DNA from: Pochonia chlamydosporia 170
Taxonomy: Eukaryota > Ascomycota > Sordariomycetes > Hypocreales > Clavicipitaceae
DNA: 64,000 bases
Assembly: GCF_001653235.2 (NCBI RefSeq)
Contig: NC_035791.1
Coordinates: forward strand, 4,836,001 to 4,900,000
Reading direction: 5' to 3'
Part shown: in pieces, positions 46,190 through 55,933 of the stretch
How the letters are laid out: each line of letters begins with the position of its first letter
Position numbering within the stretch: position 1 is the stretch's first letter
Notes under the pieces: generated by a model
Database searches by the model: none
The model's input: the letters and a program-made list of their open reading frames with translations, nothing else
What the model was told of the DNA's origin: nothing
Program-made: the position numbers and the translations under genes

Positions 46190-47511
46190 ATGGATTTCAA
46201 AAGTTTTGGCAAGAACCTCTCGTAAGTCGGCACCACTCAGTTCTCCACGGAGAGTGAATTGTTGTGGTAGTCAGACTGACTTTGCCGCAACACAGCGATT
46301 TTGGAGCGCAAATCACGCCTTTTGCGTCGCGCACCTTTCAGTTCACCAAGGAACAATTTGGCCAGGCTGAAGACAAGGTATCTGAACTCCATGTTTCTGC
46401 TTTGAGCTTGTCTCCGAATTTGTCGCTGACTGCATACGCATTTTAGACCCAGCTCCCACCGGACTATATCGACCTTGAGAAGAAGGTAGATGCCTTAAAG
46501 CAGGCTCATCAAAAGATGCTCGCCGTAACGTGAGTTCGTGGTTCATGCAATTCCGTCTTACGCATATCCATGGTGCCGCAACTTGTACGCTAACTGTTCC
46601 TCGCGAAGTTCGCAATACTCGAACGAAGCCTACGACTACCCGCCTAACATTAAGGAGACATTCCAAGACCTTGGGCGTACTGTGAGCGAAAAGGTTTCTC
46701 TACTTTCCTCCGCAACTACCACGGCAGAGGCACAAGCCGCTTTGGTTGCGCCGCCGAGCGCCAAGCCGCAGCCCAAGACCTTCAGCCATGCCGTTGCTCG
46801 CGCCAGTTTAGCAAGCAGCCAGCTTCTGCACCAAAACCACACCGGGGCCGGTGAAGATCAATTGGCCACTGCACTTGAGAAGTATGCCATCACGATGGAG
46901 CGAGTAGGTGAAGCTCGTCTGTCGCAAGATTCCCAAATCCAGAGCAGTTTTCTTGCTGGCTGGAATACGACCCTAAACACGAACCTCAACTTCGCTACCC
47001 GCGCGAGGAAGAATGTGGAGAGATCAAGGCTCTCTCTTGATGCGGTCAAGGCTCATGCCAAGGGGACCACCTTCAAGCTCGGCGGGCATGGTGCAGGTCG
47101 CCCTGAGCAGCATGACGAGCAGGAGCTTAGCCCCGAAGCCCAAGAGGAAATTGAGAAAGCAGAGGACGAATTTGTGACACAGACCGAAGAAGCTGTCGGA
47201 GTCATGAAGAATGTAAGCATTGGGATGATAAGATATCCTTATGTTACCAAACTTGTAACATTAATACCTCGTTTAGGTCCTCGATTCTCCCGAGCCGCTT
47301 CGAAACTTGTCCGAGCTGATTGCTGCTCAAATCGAATACCACAAGAAGGCATACGAGGTCCTCAGTGAGCTTGCTCCCGTAGTTGATGGTCTGCAGACTG
47401 AGCAAGAAGTGAGTATTTTCGCAACTGATTCGATTAGCACGTAGTTGGACTAGTATGCTGATACTAAACAACCAGGCTAGCTACCGAAAGAGTCGTGAAG
47501 AGGCGTCCTGA
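46190..47511 (+). CDS. GVP36: BAR-domain protein, GVP36-like
   Basis: Six exons: 46190-46221, 46296-46377, 46447-46529, 46609-47212, 47277-47408 and 47476-47511, giving 322 residues. The start 'MDFKSFGKNLSDFGAQITPF' is a short amphipathic N-terminus, followed by 'RTFQFTKEQFGQAEDKTQLP' and 'YIDLEKKVDALKQAHQKML', the opening helix of the GVP36-type BAR domain. The long fourth exon carries the rest of the helical bundle, including 'ALEKYAITMERVGEARLSQD'. The tail ends 'QTEQEASYRKSREEAS'. Such proteins bind curved membranes at Golgi and endosomes; yeast Gvp36 acts in endocytosis and vacuole biology. All splice joins keep frame. The gene name is by family resemblance. Confidence 0.86.
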
Positions 47512-47973
47512 TCTCACGCATAGGGTGGTATCCATGATTATAGCGGTGCACGACATTGATTTAAATCATGTTGATTTACTGCTGCATTTCCATCGTCGAT
47601 GGGAGCAGATGTGTGCCGGCACTCAAACATGCTGCGGCCAAACTCCGTTTCGTCTTTGTTTTTTATTCTTTTGTCCTCGCACCATTCTTTCTCTGTTCTT
47701 TTTCTTTTATCTTATTCTCCTTTCTGTTAGCAATGGATGTTGGGCAAAGTTGAAATGTAAGACTTCTTATCAACACACTATGGGTAGGCACAGTCGTGGA
47801 ATAATTTGTCTGGTGGGTAAGGATGTTTGCTGGTGACGAGAGACACTGCATAAATTCTGTATTGCATACTTCTAGCCTTTATATGAATGTGCATTCGTTC
47901 CGACAATAACAATAACAACCCCATCCATGCTTCTGAAAATTGAGTAGAGATGGCCGCTTGGCGACAACGATAG

Positions 47974-47996
47974 TCACGTGATACACCACGTGATAC
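47974..47996. promoter_or_regulatory. Paired CACGTGATAC boxes (E-box / CBF1-type)
   Basis: The decamer CACGTGATAC occurs twice with a 12-bp period, the first inside a full TCACGTGA palindrome. The pair is about 130-150 bp upstream of the complex I subunit start, where bHLH factors such as CBF1 or the RTG type could bind. Confidence 0.65.
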
Positions 47997-48002
47997 GGTC
48001 TC

Positions 48003-48027
48003 ATTGGTAATTCTTGCCTCTGATTGG
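48003..48027 (-). promoter_or_regulatory. Two inverted CCAAT boxes
   Basis: ATTGG at 48003-48007 and 48023-48027, 20 bp apart, immediately downstream of the CACGTG pair. The fungal HAP complex binds CCAAT and often regulates respiratory genes, so the arrangement suits the gene. Confidence 0.5.
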
Positions 48028-48122
48028 AGCTATCTTTGCTCAGCAACTACCATCAACTTGCCTTGGCTAACGCAGACTTCTCGTCACTTTGTCCCCAGAC
48101 AGAGCCATTGGAACTTGCGAAC

Positions 48123-48955
48123 ATGCGGCCGACATTCCGCGTGCTTGCGCGCTACTTGGAACCAGGCACTCCCACCGGCCTGGCCGGTCTCTGGACTCAT
48201 TCCACTCCTCGATCGACGCTGCTATATCTGTACGGAACCACCCTCAACAAACTTCAATCGATACCGGAGACCTCTCTGTACCGCCAGTCTGTTGAAGCTG
48301 TCACGAAGCACCGTATGGGTCTCGTGGAGCAGATCGAACCCCCTGGATACAGCGAGTGGGCCGCGCGAGCGAAAGAGCTTGTCAGCAAGAACCCCGAGCA
48401 ATTCCGAGTTGCCAGTGGCCGCGTTGATGGTAGCGAAGCCAGAACAGTGAAGCTCGGAGACCGAGTGTTTGTGATCGGGGCGAAGCATGAAGCTGGCGAT
48501 ATCCGTTATGAAGAATGGGATGGAGAGGCTGACGAGGGTGGTGAGCTAGAAGGTATCCGAACTCCTGCCGAAAGAAAGGATCAAGTTATCTGGGCTGAGC
48601 GAAAACCATTGGAGGATCACGAGAAAATTGAATGGGAGGACGAACCTCAATTAACTGCTGAGCAGTATGACTCTCACCGGAAACTATGAAATGTCCCTAT
48701 GATCTGACCGTGTAGCAGGGTACAAGAACTGGAGCAGAAGATTGGGTCCGGGCTTATCGAGGAAGTCATCCAGGTCGCGGAAGGCGAACTTCGTATTATT
48801 GAAACCATGGAACAATCCCGAATGTAAGCACTGCCACAAGTTGGATAAATTCCCGCACGTGAACGACGGTTGCTAATTGTACAATCAGCTGGGAGGATTT
48901 GGAGGACAAGCCTGTCGAGGGACAGTGGGAATACTTCGACAGGAAAGGAATGTAA
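48123..48955 (+). CDS. NADH:ubiquinone oxidoreductase (complex I) NDUFA5-type subunit, fungal 29.9 kDa type
   Basis: Three exons: 48123-48664, 48719-48823 and 48889-48955, giving 237 residues. The start 'MRPTFRVLARYLEPGTPTGLAGL' is followed by the ETC_C1_NDUFA5 core: 'HSTPRSTLLYLYGTTLNKLQ', 'IPETSLYRQSVEAVTKHRM', 'VEQIEPPGYSEWAARAKELV'. The C-terminal segment 'QKIGSGLIEEVIQVAEGEL' and final 'WEDLEDKPVEGQWEYFDR' match the fungal ~30 kDa form, which is longer than the animal B13 subunit. It sits on the matrix arm of complex I. An in-frame ATG-type extension back to 48024 exists, but the 48123 start matches the family N-terminus. Confidence 0.92.
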
Positions 48956-49355
48956 AGGAGGAAGTGAATTACTTGCTCAGATGTAAAGTAGATTGACTCT
49001 CTCTGTATATGCCTCATTTTCTCTACTAGACGACAGACGAACTGTCATCAGCCATGTTGCTTTCAGACGTATAATCTTTGTTGTGTTGCAGTGACTTTCT
49101 GTGAATTTATACCCGCAGTATAAGAGCTGCCTTTTTGTATTCCCGGCCATCGACCGTGCCCCAGATTTTATTTGAAGGCTGCAGAACAGAGTCTCGGCCA
49201 GCTTCCCGTAAAGAATCCAATGTAACTAGGATGTAAATCAGGTGATGCATGTTGGTAGGTACCTAGGTAGTTATTGGGGACCTATCAATGGTGGGTCCAC
49301 CAAGCATTTTCTCAACAACCACTACTCCAACTCAGCTCACGACTGACCAGCGGTT
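48956..49355. other. Intergenic region complex I subunit / RRN11-like
   Basis: 400 bp that include a GGTAGGTACCTAGGTAG palindrome copy at 49255-49271, about 90 bp before the next start. No gene. Confidence 0.5.
49255..49271. repeat. GGTACCTAGGTA palindrome copy
   Basis: Another copy of the dispersed TACCTAGGTA palindrome, in the short promoter of the RRN11-like gene. Confidence 0.7.
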
Positions 49356-50699
49356 ATGCCCAGAGAAGACGATGGACACACCATGCCTGCGCCGCGTAAT
49401 TTGGCCAAGCGTAAACGGGTGGATTCAGGAAGTTATGATAAGAGGCATGGTGGCTCGCGTCCACCACATTTGCCAACAACTACAATCAACCCGTTTAGCC
49501 GCTCTCCAGGGGAGATACGTCAGTTTTCTCTCGCCGGGCTCAAAGACACCGACGAAGACCCAACACGTGAGGTTGAACACTTCCCTCACCGGGGGATAAA
49601 GTATGAAGCATTTGAATTGGGTACGTCTGAGGGAGAAGAGTATGTGGCTGGAACAGTGGAATCACATCCCGCAGAGTTGAAGCAAATGGCCAAAGACCAC
49701 GGAAAACGAACTACCCAGAGACGAGAGAGGCCAGAATTACCAAGAAATCGATTGGATGTACTGCTGAGATCTATCCACCGATTCCTCGATAGAGGGGAAA
49801 TAACAAAATCAGCAAGATTGTTCAGTATCATTCTGCAGCTCCGCCCAGACAGCCGGCCACTTGATATTCGTCAACACAACTTATGGGCAATCGGAGCCGA
49901 AATAATCATGAGACAAGGCGAGGACGTAGCTCTATTTCGTCAAGGACCAGAAAGTCGTAACACCGAAAACAGTGATGCGACGCCAGGATTAGCATCTGGA
50001 CCAGCAAGCTACAGACACATTCGCATCCCGAGAAGATGGGGTTCACCAGCCAATGTCAACAAACTAAAGGCCTATCTTGAGACCCTCATAAAGAAACATC
50101 CATACGACCACAAATTTCCTAGAAACACATCGGCATTAGATTTTCAGCTTACATTATTTAGCTGTGAGTTATACAGCTGCCATGCCATGTACTCCTCAGC
50201 ATGTTCATCTATTTGTAATGAGTCATTCGAGTGGACAGAGGTATCGTCGCAAGAAGGAGGCCAGTACTCTGGAGGCGAGTATGAGGATCGGCTTGGAGCT
50301 GGGGTTGGGCTTGAGCAACCCTTTTCGCACACGCGACCACAGAAGCAAAGGAAACGTGGCAGGCTACATGCATACGACACTATGAAAGATGTTGCCAAGA
50401 GAATGGACTCGCTTATCAATGAACTACCCTACTCGAAAAACGTTCTCTTCCTTCGACTGCGGGCGACAGTGTCCCTTTTCATTGCCGACCTTCTGACTCC
50501 GGAAATAGGCAACGCGAACGAGATATTCGCGGCTAAGGAGCTGGAGAAAGAAATCGCCAGCAGCATGTTGCAAAGGGTTATGGATAGTGGTGGGCAGACT
50601 GCCATACCGTTGATGGATATCATTGGCCAGTGTGGAGGACTGGATTTGGAATCACAACGTCGCCGATTCTATGCATCACTACCAATTCGAGGCAGCTGA
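49356..50699 (+). CDS. RRN11: Probable RNA polymerase I-specific initiation factor RRN11
   Basis: A single exon of 447 residues. The N-terminal 120 residues are polar and basic ('LAKRKRVDSGSYDKRH'). The conserved centre is helical and TPR-like: 'NRLDVLLRSIHRFLDRGEIT', 'KSARLFSIILQLRPDSRPLD' and 'RQHNLWAIGAEIIMRQ'. Near the end is 'LINELPYSKNVLFLRLRATV'. This pattern resembles fungal Rrn11, a subunit of the core factor that positions RNA polymerase I on rDNA promoters. I recognise it by these central helices only, so confidence is moderate; another TPR-like nuclear protein is the alternative. Its stop is only 54 bp from the stop of the convergent EED gene. Confidence 0.6.
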   Translation: MPREDDGHTMPAPRNLAKRKRVDSGSYDKRHGGSRPPHLPTTTINPFSRSPGEIRQFSLAGLKDTDEDPTREVEHFPHRGIKYEAFELGTSEGEEYVAGTVESHPAELKQMAKDHGKRTTQRRERPELPRNRLDVLLRSIHRFLDRGEITKSARLFSIILQLRPDSRPLDIRQHNLWAIGAEIIMRQGEDVALFRQGPESRNTENSDATPGLASGPASYRHIRIPRRWGSPANVNKLKAYLETLIKKHPYDHKFPRNTSALDFQLTLFSCELYSCHAMYSSACSSICNESFEWTEVSSQEGGQYSGGEYEDRLGAGVGLEQPFSHTRPQKQRKRGRLHAYDTMKDVAKRMDSLINELPYSKNVLFLRLRATVSLFIADLLTPEIGNANEIFAAKELEKEIASSMLQRVMDSGGQTAIPLMDIIGQCGGLDLESQRRRFYASLPIRGS

Positions 50700-50753
50700 G
50701 TCATTCCTAACAATTGGCTGGCTCCGATAGATGAGGCTGCTGCGGCTTCTCAA

Positions 50754-52867
50754 TCATGTCTCGATGAGAGATGGAGCTCCTTTGGCCCATCTTTGTAAAA
50801 TCAACATTGCGTTGGAGCTTCCTACTACCACACACCATTCCCCCCCCGGGCTCCATGCTGCTTGCCTTCCAACAAAGTTTGCTGAGGAAGACTCCGTTTT
50901 ATGAGCCCGGAGCGGTTCATGGGGATCTTCCATGCTGTATCGAGATGCCCACGATTCTAGCGTTTCTAGGCTATATTCACTTGTTTCTGTTTGGCCCGTT
51001 TGGCCCGATGCAAGCGAGTCTCTGTCACTGCCAACCCCTTTAAATCTACCCATAGCATCTGCTCTTTGCCGAGGGGTGAATGGTTTCAGCCAACTTGGGG
51101 CCATAGCCCCCTTTGACTTGCCGTGCAGGCCTGCCATGAACTCATGATACACACCGATTCTCCGAAAGTCCCAAAAGAAAATGTTGCCTGCCGCATTGCA
51201 AAACGCAAGAACCGGGTTTTGATCTGGGACGTGAAGAAGTTTGAATCGCATGAAGAACTGAGGACCGCAGTTTGGGGTATGGAATTCCAGCAAGCGTGTG
51301 TATTGCGATGGGCACTGTGGTAGTGTAGCCGGAACAAATGCAGATCGTGTAAGGCGATCTGGATCTTCATAGCTTGTTGGGATGACGTTTTGCGGTGTTG
51401 GAGCAGCACTTTGTGGTGGCGGTGGCCCTTCTGATGAGAATCCCTCGATTCTCCAGAGGACAATGACATTATCGTGACAAGCGCGGGAAAGGATACAGTC
51501 CCCAAAGAATGCAACACTGTGGCAAAGTTAGTTGCGAGGGTAACATACAAGGTGCTTGTTGAGAGCGTGCGATCATGTACCAATCAACGATACCACTGTG
51601 AACAGCGGAAGTGGAAAAGTGCGGATAGTGAACCTGAAGAGGGGTGTCGATTGCATCGGTTGGAAGATCTGGAATGGTCCACTGCGAGCCATGGGCGTAA
51701 GCGAGGCGATCAGGGTTTCAAAGCCTGGGGTTTGAGACGAACCAGATTAATTATTTGGTCATGCCCAGCTGACAGAATATACCGTCCAGTGTCATGAAAC
51801 GCCTTGCACAGTTAGGTTCTGTTGGTGAAGTCATGATGCCGATACGTAATGCTCTTACAAGGGACAGCAAATTCCAAGAGTGGCCTTCTCCGGCCAGGAT
51901 ACATAGACATGGCTGGTCCTTGTGAACAGGATCCAAACTCCATATTCGAACACTTGTATCATCCGAAGCTGAGGCGATAATATATGGGTTGATTGGCGAC
52001 GTAGCCAAATCGTTCACGTCCTAAAGAGATGTGAGCGAACAGTGACTGCAAGCAACGGTGACCGAGGGAGCTGCTAACGCCTCCATGCCCAACAAAACAC
52101 TGTTCCCATTAGTTGATTCTAGTTCCACCGAGGTTATTGAAGTTACTTTATTATTACCTCCACAAGACTTCCATCTGAGATGTCGTATATTTTGACCTTG
52201 GCATCAACGCCGCCAACGCAGATGTACGGGGCTCCTGAGACAGGGTCCTTTGTCCATGTACAGCAGCAGCCGGACGCCTCATCCTAGCAAGTAACGAACA
52301 GCGTCAGTATTCGCACCGTCATGAGAGAATTAAGGATAGGTTCTAGAAGAAGGCAGTACGCACATCGTCATCTCGAATCACGTTGATGACTTCGCATGGA
52401 TTTGACTCGCCGCTGCTTTGCGACAATTTGCAGAGAACGATCTGACAGGAAATTAGCGGAGGGACATGATGCATTTGTATTTGGGGGCAAGTGCTCGGAG
52501 CCTTAAGGCGAAACGAAGTTCGAGGTGATGGCCTTACATGCTTCTTGCTCACAGCAGCAAAAACTGGAGAACAGTCTAGTGGCTGATACGGGCAGAACTT
52601 AATGTCAAAGAATTCTGTAGTTGAAGAGGGAATTTAGAATTGTACACCCTATTTGAGTGCTTGGCACATTCAATGTGTTGAAAACGAGGCGGCGAATAAG
52701 GTTCGTCATACCTGCTACATTGTCATCGTGGCCGAGAAACCGCGTATCATTCTAGGAACACAGTTAGTATCAGTTATGATAGTCCGAATCGGACCTCGTC
52801 TTACCTCAAATGCAAGCGAAACGCGTAATTTCGGTAGTTCAAAGAGGGCGCCATCGGTCGTAGCCAT
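50754..52867 (-). CDS. EED: EED/ESC-type WD40 protein, Polycomb repressive complex 2 subunit
   Basis: Ten exons: 52867-52805, 52751-52712, 52614-52538, 52441-52364, 52283-52158, 52099-52079 (21 nt), 52020-51859, 51802-51743, 51681-51581 and 51516-50754. They sum to 496 residues in one frame. WD repeats are visible: 'APYICVGGVDAKVKIYDISD', 'CFVGHGGDVNDLATSPINPY' with 'IIASASDDTSVRIWSL', 'AFHDTGRYILSAGHDQIINL' and 'FFGDCILSRACHDNVIVLWR'. This combination is specific to EED. It reads H3K27me3 and activates the KMT6/EZH2 methyltransferase that silences facultative heterochromatin. Two donors (GTTAGC after exon 6, GTTCGT after exon 8) are weak. The N-terminus is the least certain part, because an upstream exon is possible. 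Confidence 0.9.
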
Positions 52868-53808
52868 GAGACCTTCAGAAACAGAAGGTAGGTCAGATTG
52901 AGGTTGCGCATGCAGCACTGTGGAGGGTATCGCGTAAAAAGTAAGCTAAGGCGGCGTAGGTTTATCAGCACCTGGGGCGGATTCGTATCAAATAAATCGG
53001 ATTCGTTCAATTGGGTGTCTGTAACGGCTTGATCGCGTCAAAGGTCAAGGGAAGAATTGATTGCAGATCCGTCTGTGTGACTGCTCAAGTGTCTGGCGGC
53101 TCTAAAGCTGAGGAGACCGCCTTAGCCTCTCCTGCTGTAGGTGTGTCAGTGTTCTGAGTAAGTACTTATGCCAAGGGAAAAGTATTACCCTGCTACGTAA
53201 TATTGATAAGCTATATAGCTTGTTCTTGGCCCGGTAGAAGTCTTGAGAAATAGCGATGATTTATCTTTGAAATGGAGTGCTGTAACTTGGCAGATCACGT
53301 CGGCTTTCAATGTTCGTAAGGGAACGAATTTCAGGGCTGACAGTTGACATTGGATGCTCGAAATCGGCGGAAGAAGCTTGGTCCAGCATGGGTCAAGTCT
53401 GGTTGGTTCAGGAGACACCAGACTGTGAACCATTCTCTGAATGGTCCCACCGTCTCCCTTCTTGGTCACCAACGCTGCTGATTGGATGGACTGCCGTGAT
53501 CTTGGTACCTGCAACCTAACGCAACGTCAGCGCTGCAGGCGAAGCTGGCCAGATCCATCACTTGTGGAATCGCCCAACATCAGCATTCATTGTGCCCTCG
53601 AAGCCTGCCTCCACGTCGAAGGAATTAACGAAGCCGCACACTTTACACGAAACCATTGACAAGTCAACTCTGTGTCAGTGTCCTAACGCAGCAAGGATCA
53701 CGACATTCTTTAACCAGAGCGCGCCGTTTGGTCACATGTTGTGTACCTTTCAGGAGTACTGTAGCCAAGAGACCCTCGTGTCGTTGACAGCCTCCGTTCC
53801 TACTCAGC
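52868..53808. other. Divergent promoter region EED / YIP4
   Basis: 0.94 kb between divergent starts, with GTCTGGT at 53397-53403 facing ACCAGAC at 53417-53423. No gene is supported. Confidence 0.5.
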
Positions 53809-54834
53809 ATGTCTTCTTCAAGTGCCAGAGGCAACTACAGCCATCCATCTCTCGAGGATGATGATTTGATTGACCCGGATGATGGTATGCAATCTCCAAG
53901 CCGTTCTGACAACCTCCAGGATCAACAGGTTGCTAATGGTACCAGCCGACTTGAATGATTTCGACGACCCTCTTGGAAACCAAGCTTCACGGCAGCCGCT
54001 GTCGGGGAACATTGGCTCCAGCTCTTCGCGCCCCCTCAACGAAAATTACCTCACTTCTTCAATTCCCGGAGAAGACAGGCGAGCGCCACAGAATACCATA
54101 GATGAAACTGTATGGGAGACGGTGCGCCGCGACCTTCTTGCTGTGTGGGCCAAACTGAGAGAGGTCTTATATCCCCGATACCTCCTTGGAGGCACAATGT
54201 TCGATTCGGAAGGCGGTTTACGTGGCGCCTACTCAAATATCCGGGGAGCAGGCATTACGGGAACGAGAGAAGAGCTCACCGGACTCGCTAGCCGCATGAT
54301 GGATGCAGAAGCGCTATTGCAGAGTAATATGAGCCCGGGGCTTCGTGACTGGGATCTCTGGGGACCACTAATCTTCTGTCTCCTTTTGAGCCTCCTCCTC
54401 AGTATCGCTGCCCGGGCTGAGCAAAAAGATACGGTCTTCAGTGGGGTGTTCGCCATGATATGGCTTGGCGAAGCAGTAGTTACTCTGCAAATCAAATTAT
54501 TAGGTGGAAATATGTACGTTGACAACGAGTCGAATTACACTTTCCCATCGGGCGGATGGTATTAACCAGCTAACACATTACCAGCTCCTTTGCGCAAAGC
54601 GTCTGTATCATCGGCTATACGCTGTTCCCCCTTGTAATTGCCGGGCTTCTTTCTGCTTTGGGCTTGCACTGGATCCCACGCATTCCCATCTACATCATCC
54701 TGGTTGCGTGGTCACTGGCCGCTGGCGTGAGCATTCTCGGTGGTAGCGGTGTTGTCAAAAATCGAGTTGCTATAGCAGTTTACCCACTCTTTATTTTTTA
54801 TATCGGGCTCGGATGTTTGTGCTTTATTAGCTGA
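53809..54834 (+). CDS. YIP4: Yip1-family Golgi membrane protein (YIP4/YIPF6)
   Basis: Three exons: 53809-53884, 53946-54513 and 54585-54834, giving 297 residues. An acidic cytosolic N-terminus ('SLEDDDLIDPDDADLNDFDD') leads to the YIPF6-type core: 'TIDETVWETVRRDLLAVWAK', 'LREVLYPRYLLGG', 'DWDLWGPLIFCLLLSLLLSI'. Five hydrophobic segments follow, with 'FSGVFAMIWLGEAVVTLQIK', 'SFAQSVCIIGYTLFPLVIAG' and a terminal segment ending 'FIFYIGLGCLCFIS'. Yip proteins interact with Ypt/Rab GTPases in ER-Golgi traffic. The stop lies in the third exon directly after the last membrane helix, as is normal for the family. Confidence 0.93.
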
Positions 54835-55933
54835 AACATGCGACTTGACAAACACAAAAGAGTATGCAAGGAGCTCATCATGGCCGGAATGATGTGGTGC
54901 GCACTCTTTACAGAGTTCGACGCGCAATAAGTGAGATGGCATGAATTGTTTAAGTACGCTATTTGTATTAGTAGACTCGACAGTTGTTCAGTAAACACTG
55001 GAATGAGTATCCGCAGAGTCTAACCCTCTCCTACTTGTTCCCGTGTATCAAGTTTCTAAGACAACCGTTCCTAAACGTGCAATTTCAGCGACAAAATCAT
55101 TTTCTGAGGGGTTGTGCCCGAATTGAGCTTGCACTTCATCCAAGTACACTGAATGATGCCTAATATTGCAGCGATTAGTCGTTATTTTCTCCGCGACGGT
55201 GAGCAATACACATGCTTTTATGACCAAGCTGTCAGGTTTACATGTATATGTCTTGCTGAAAACGCCACATGCGTCTGCAATTGAAATTGGCCAGCCCTCC
55301 CAGCGACAGGCTAGCCACTTGACCCCTCACCCGAAATGGTGTCCCACGGGGCGGTGAAGAGGGGCCCTATGGCTGCTCCTGGGGTGCTAAGAAGAGGAAT
55401 CGCAGTGATTGGATCAGCAAACCGCATCCAATGCCCAGATGTTCCACGCGTGAGCCTTGCAGCAGAGTCGAGGTAAAGAGCAACTAGCCAAGGCCTTGTC
55501 CCAATGTATGCAGACAACACAACCCGCCATAACCCGGCTCAGCAAAGCAAACAGCAACACGCAGATTGAACGCAACACCAGACATACAAGTGACGACTTC
55601 ACTCACAACACCGTTTGGATACATTTTAGCTTTTGTCCTGCTCTTCTTGATCCGCCTTGCCCTCGAGGCAATCGAAGACCTTGACGCAACACAAAACTTG
55701 TCTGCCACAGAGAGACTGTAGTAGCTGATTCCCTAGAGCGTAATTTGAGTTGAAGCGAGGCCTTTTAACCGATACATCTACAGCTTGTATTTCTGCCTTA
55801 CCGCCTCACTCCCGAAGCTACCGCATTGCGCCCGCGGTAGTCCGCTCCGACTCTGTCAATACGCCCCGGATTTGCACAGAACTCGCTCTTTCCATCTTCA
55901 TCGAGATCACCTTGACAAACTCGTCTAGCCGCC
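54835..55933. other. Intergenic region YIP4 / YRB2-like
   Basis: 1.1 kb with one ACCAGAC (55577-55583) and a pyrimidine-rich leader just before the next start. No gene is supported. Confidence 0.5.

Larger units (their letters stand above)
47512..48122. other. Promoter region of the complex I subunit gene
   Basis: 0.6 kb containing a T/C-rich tract (47640-47720), a GTCTGGT copy (47808-47814), two CACGTGATAC boxes (47975-47996) and two inverted CCAAT boxes (48003-48007, 48023-48027). Confidence 0.6.

Noticed and set aside
51632..51640. An intron in EED after 'TDAIDTPLQ' (CAG|GTTCAC)
   Set aside because: The frame continues directly into the conserved 'VHYPHFSTSAVHS', so no intron is needed.
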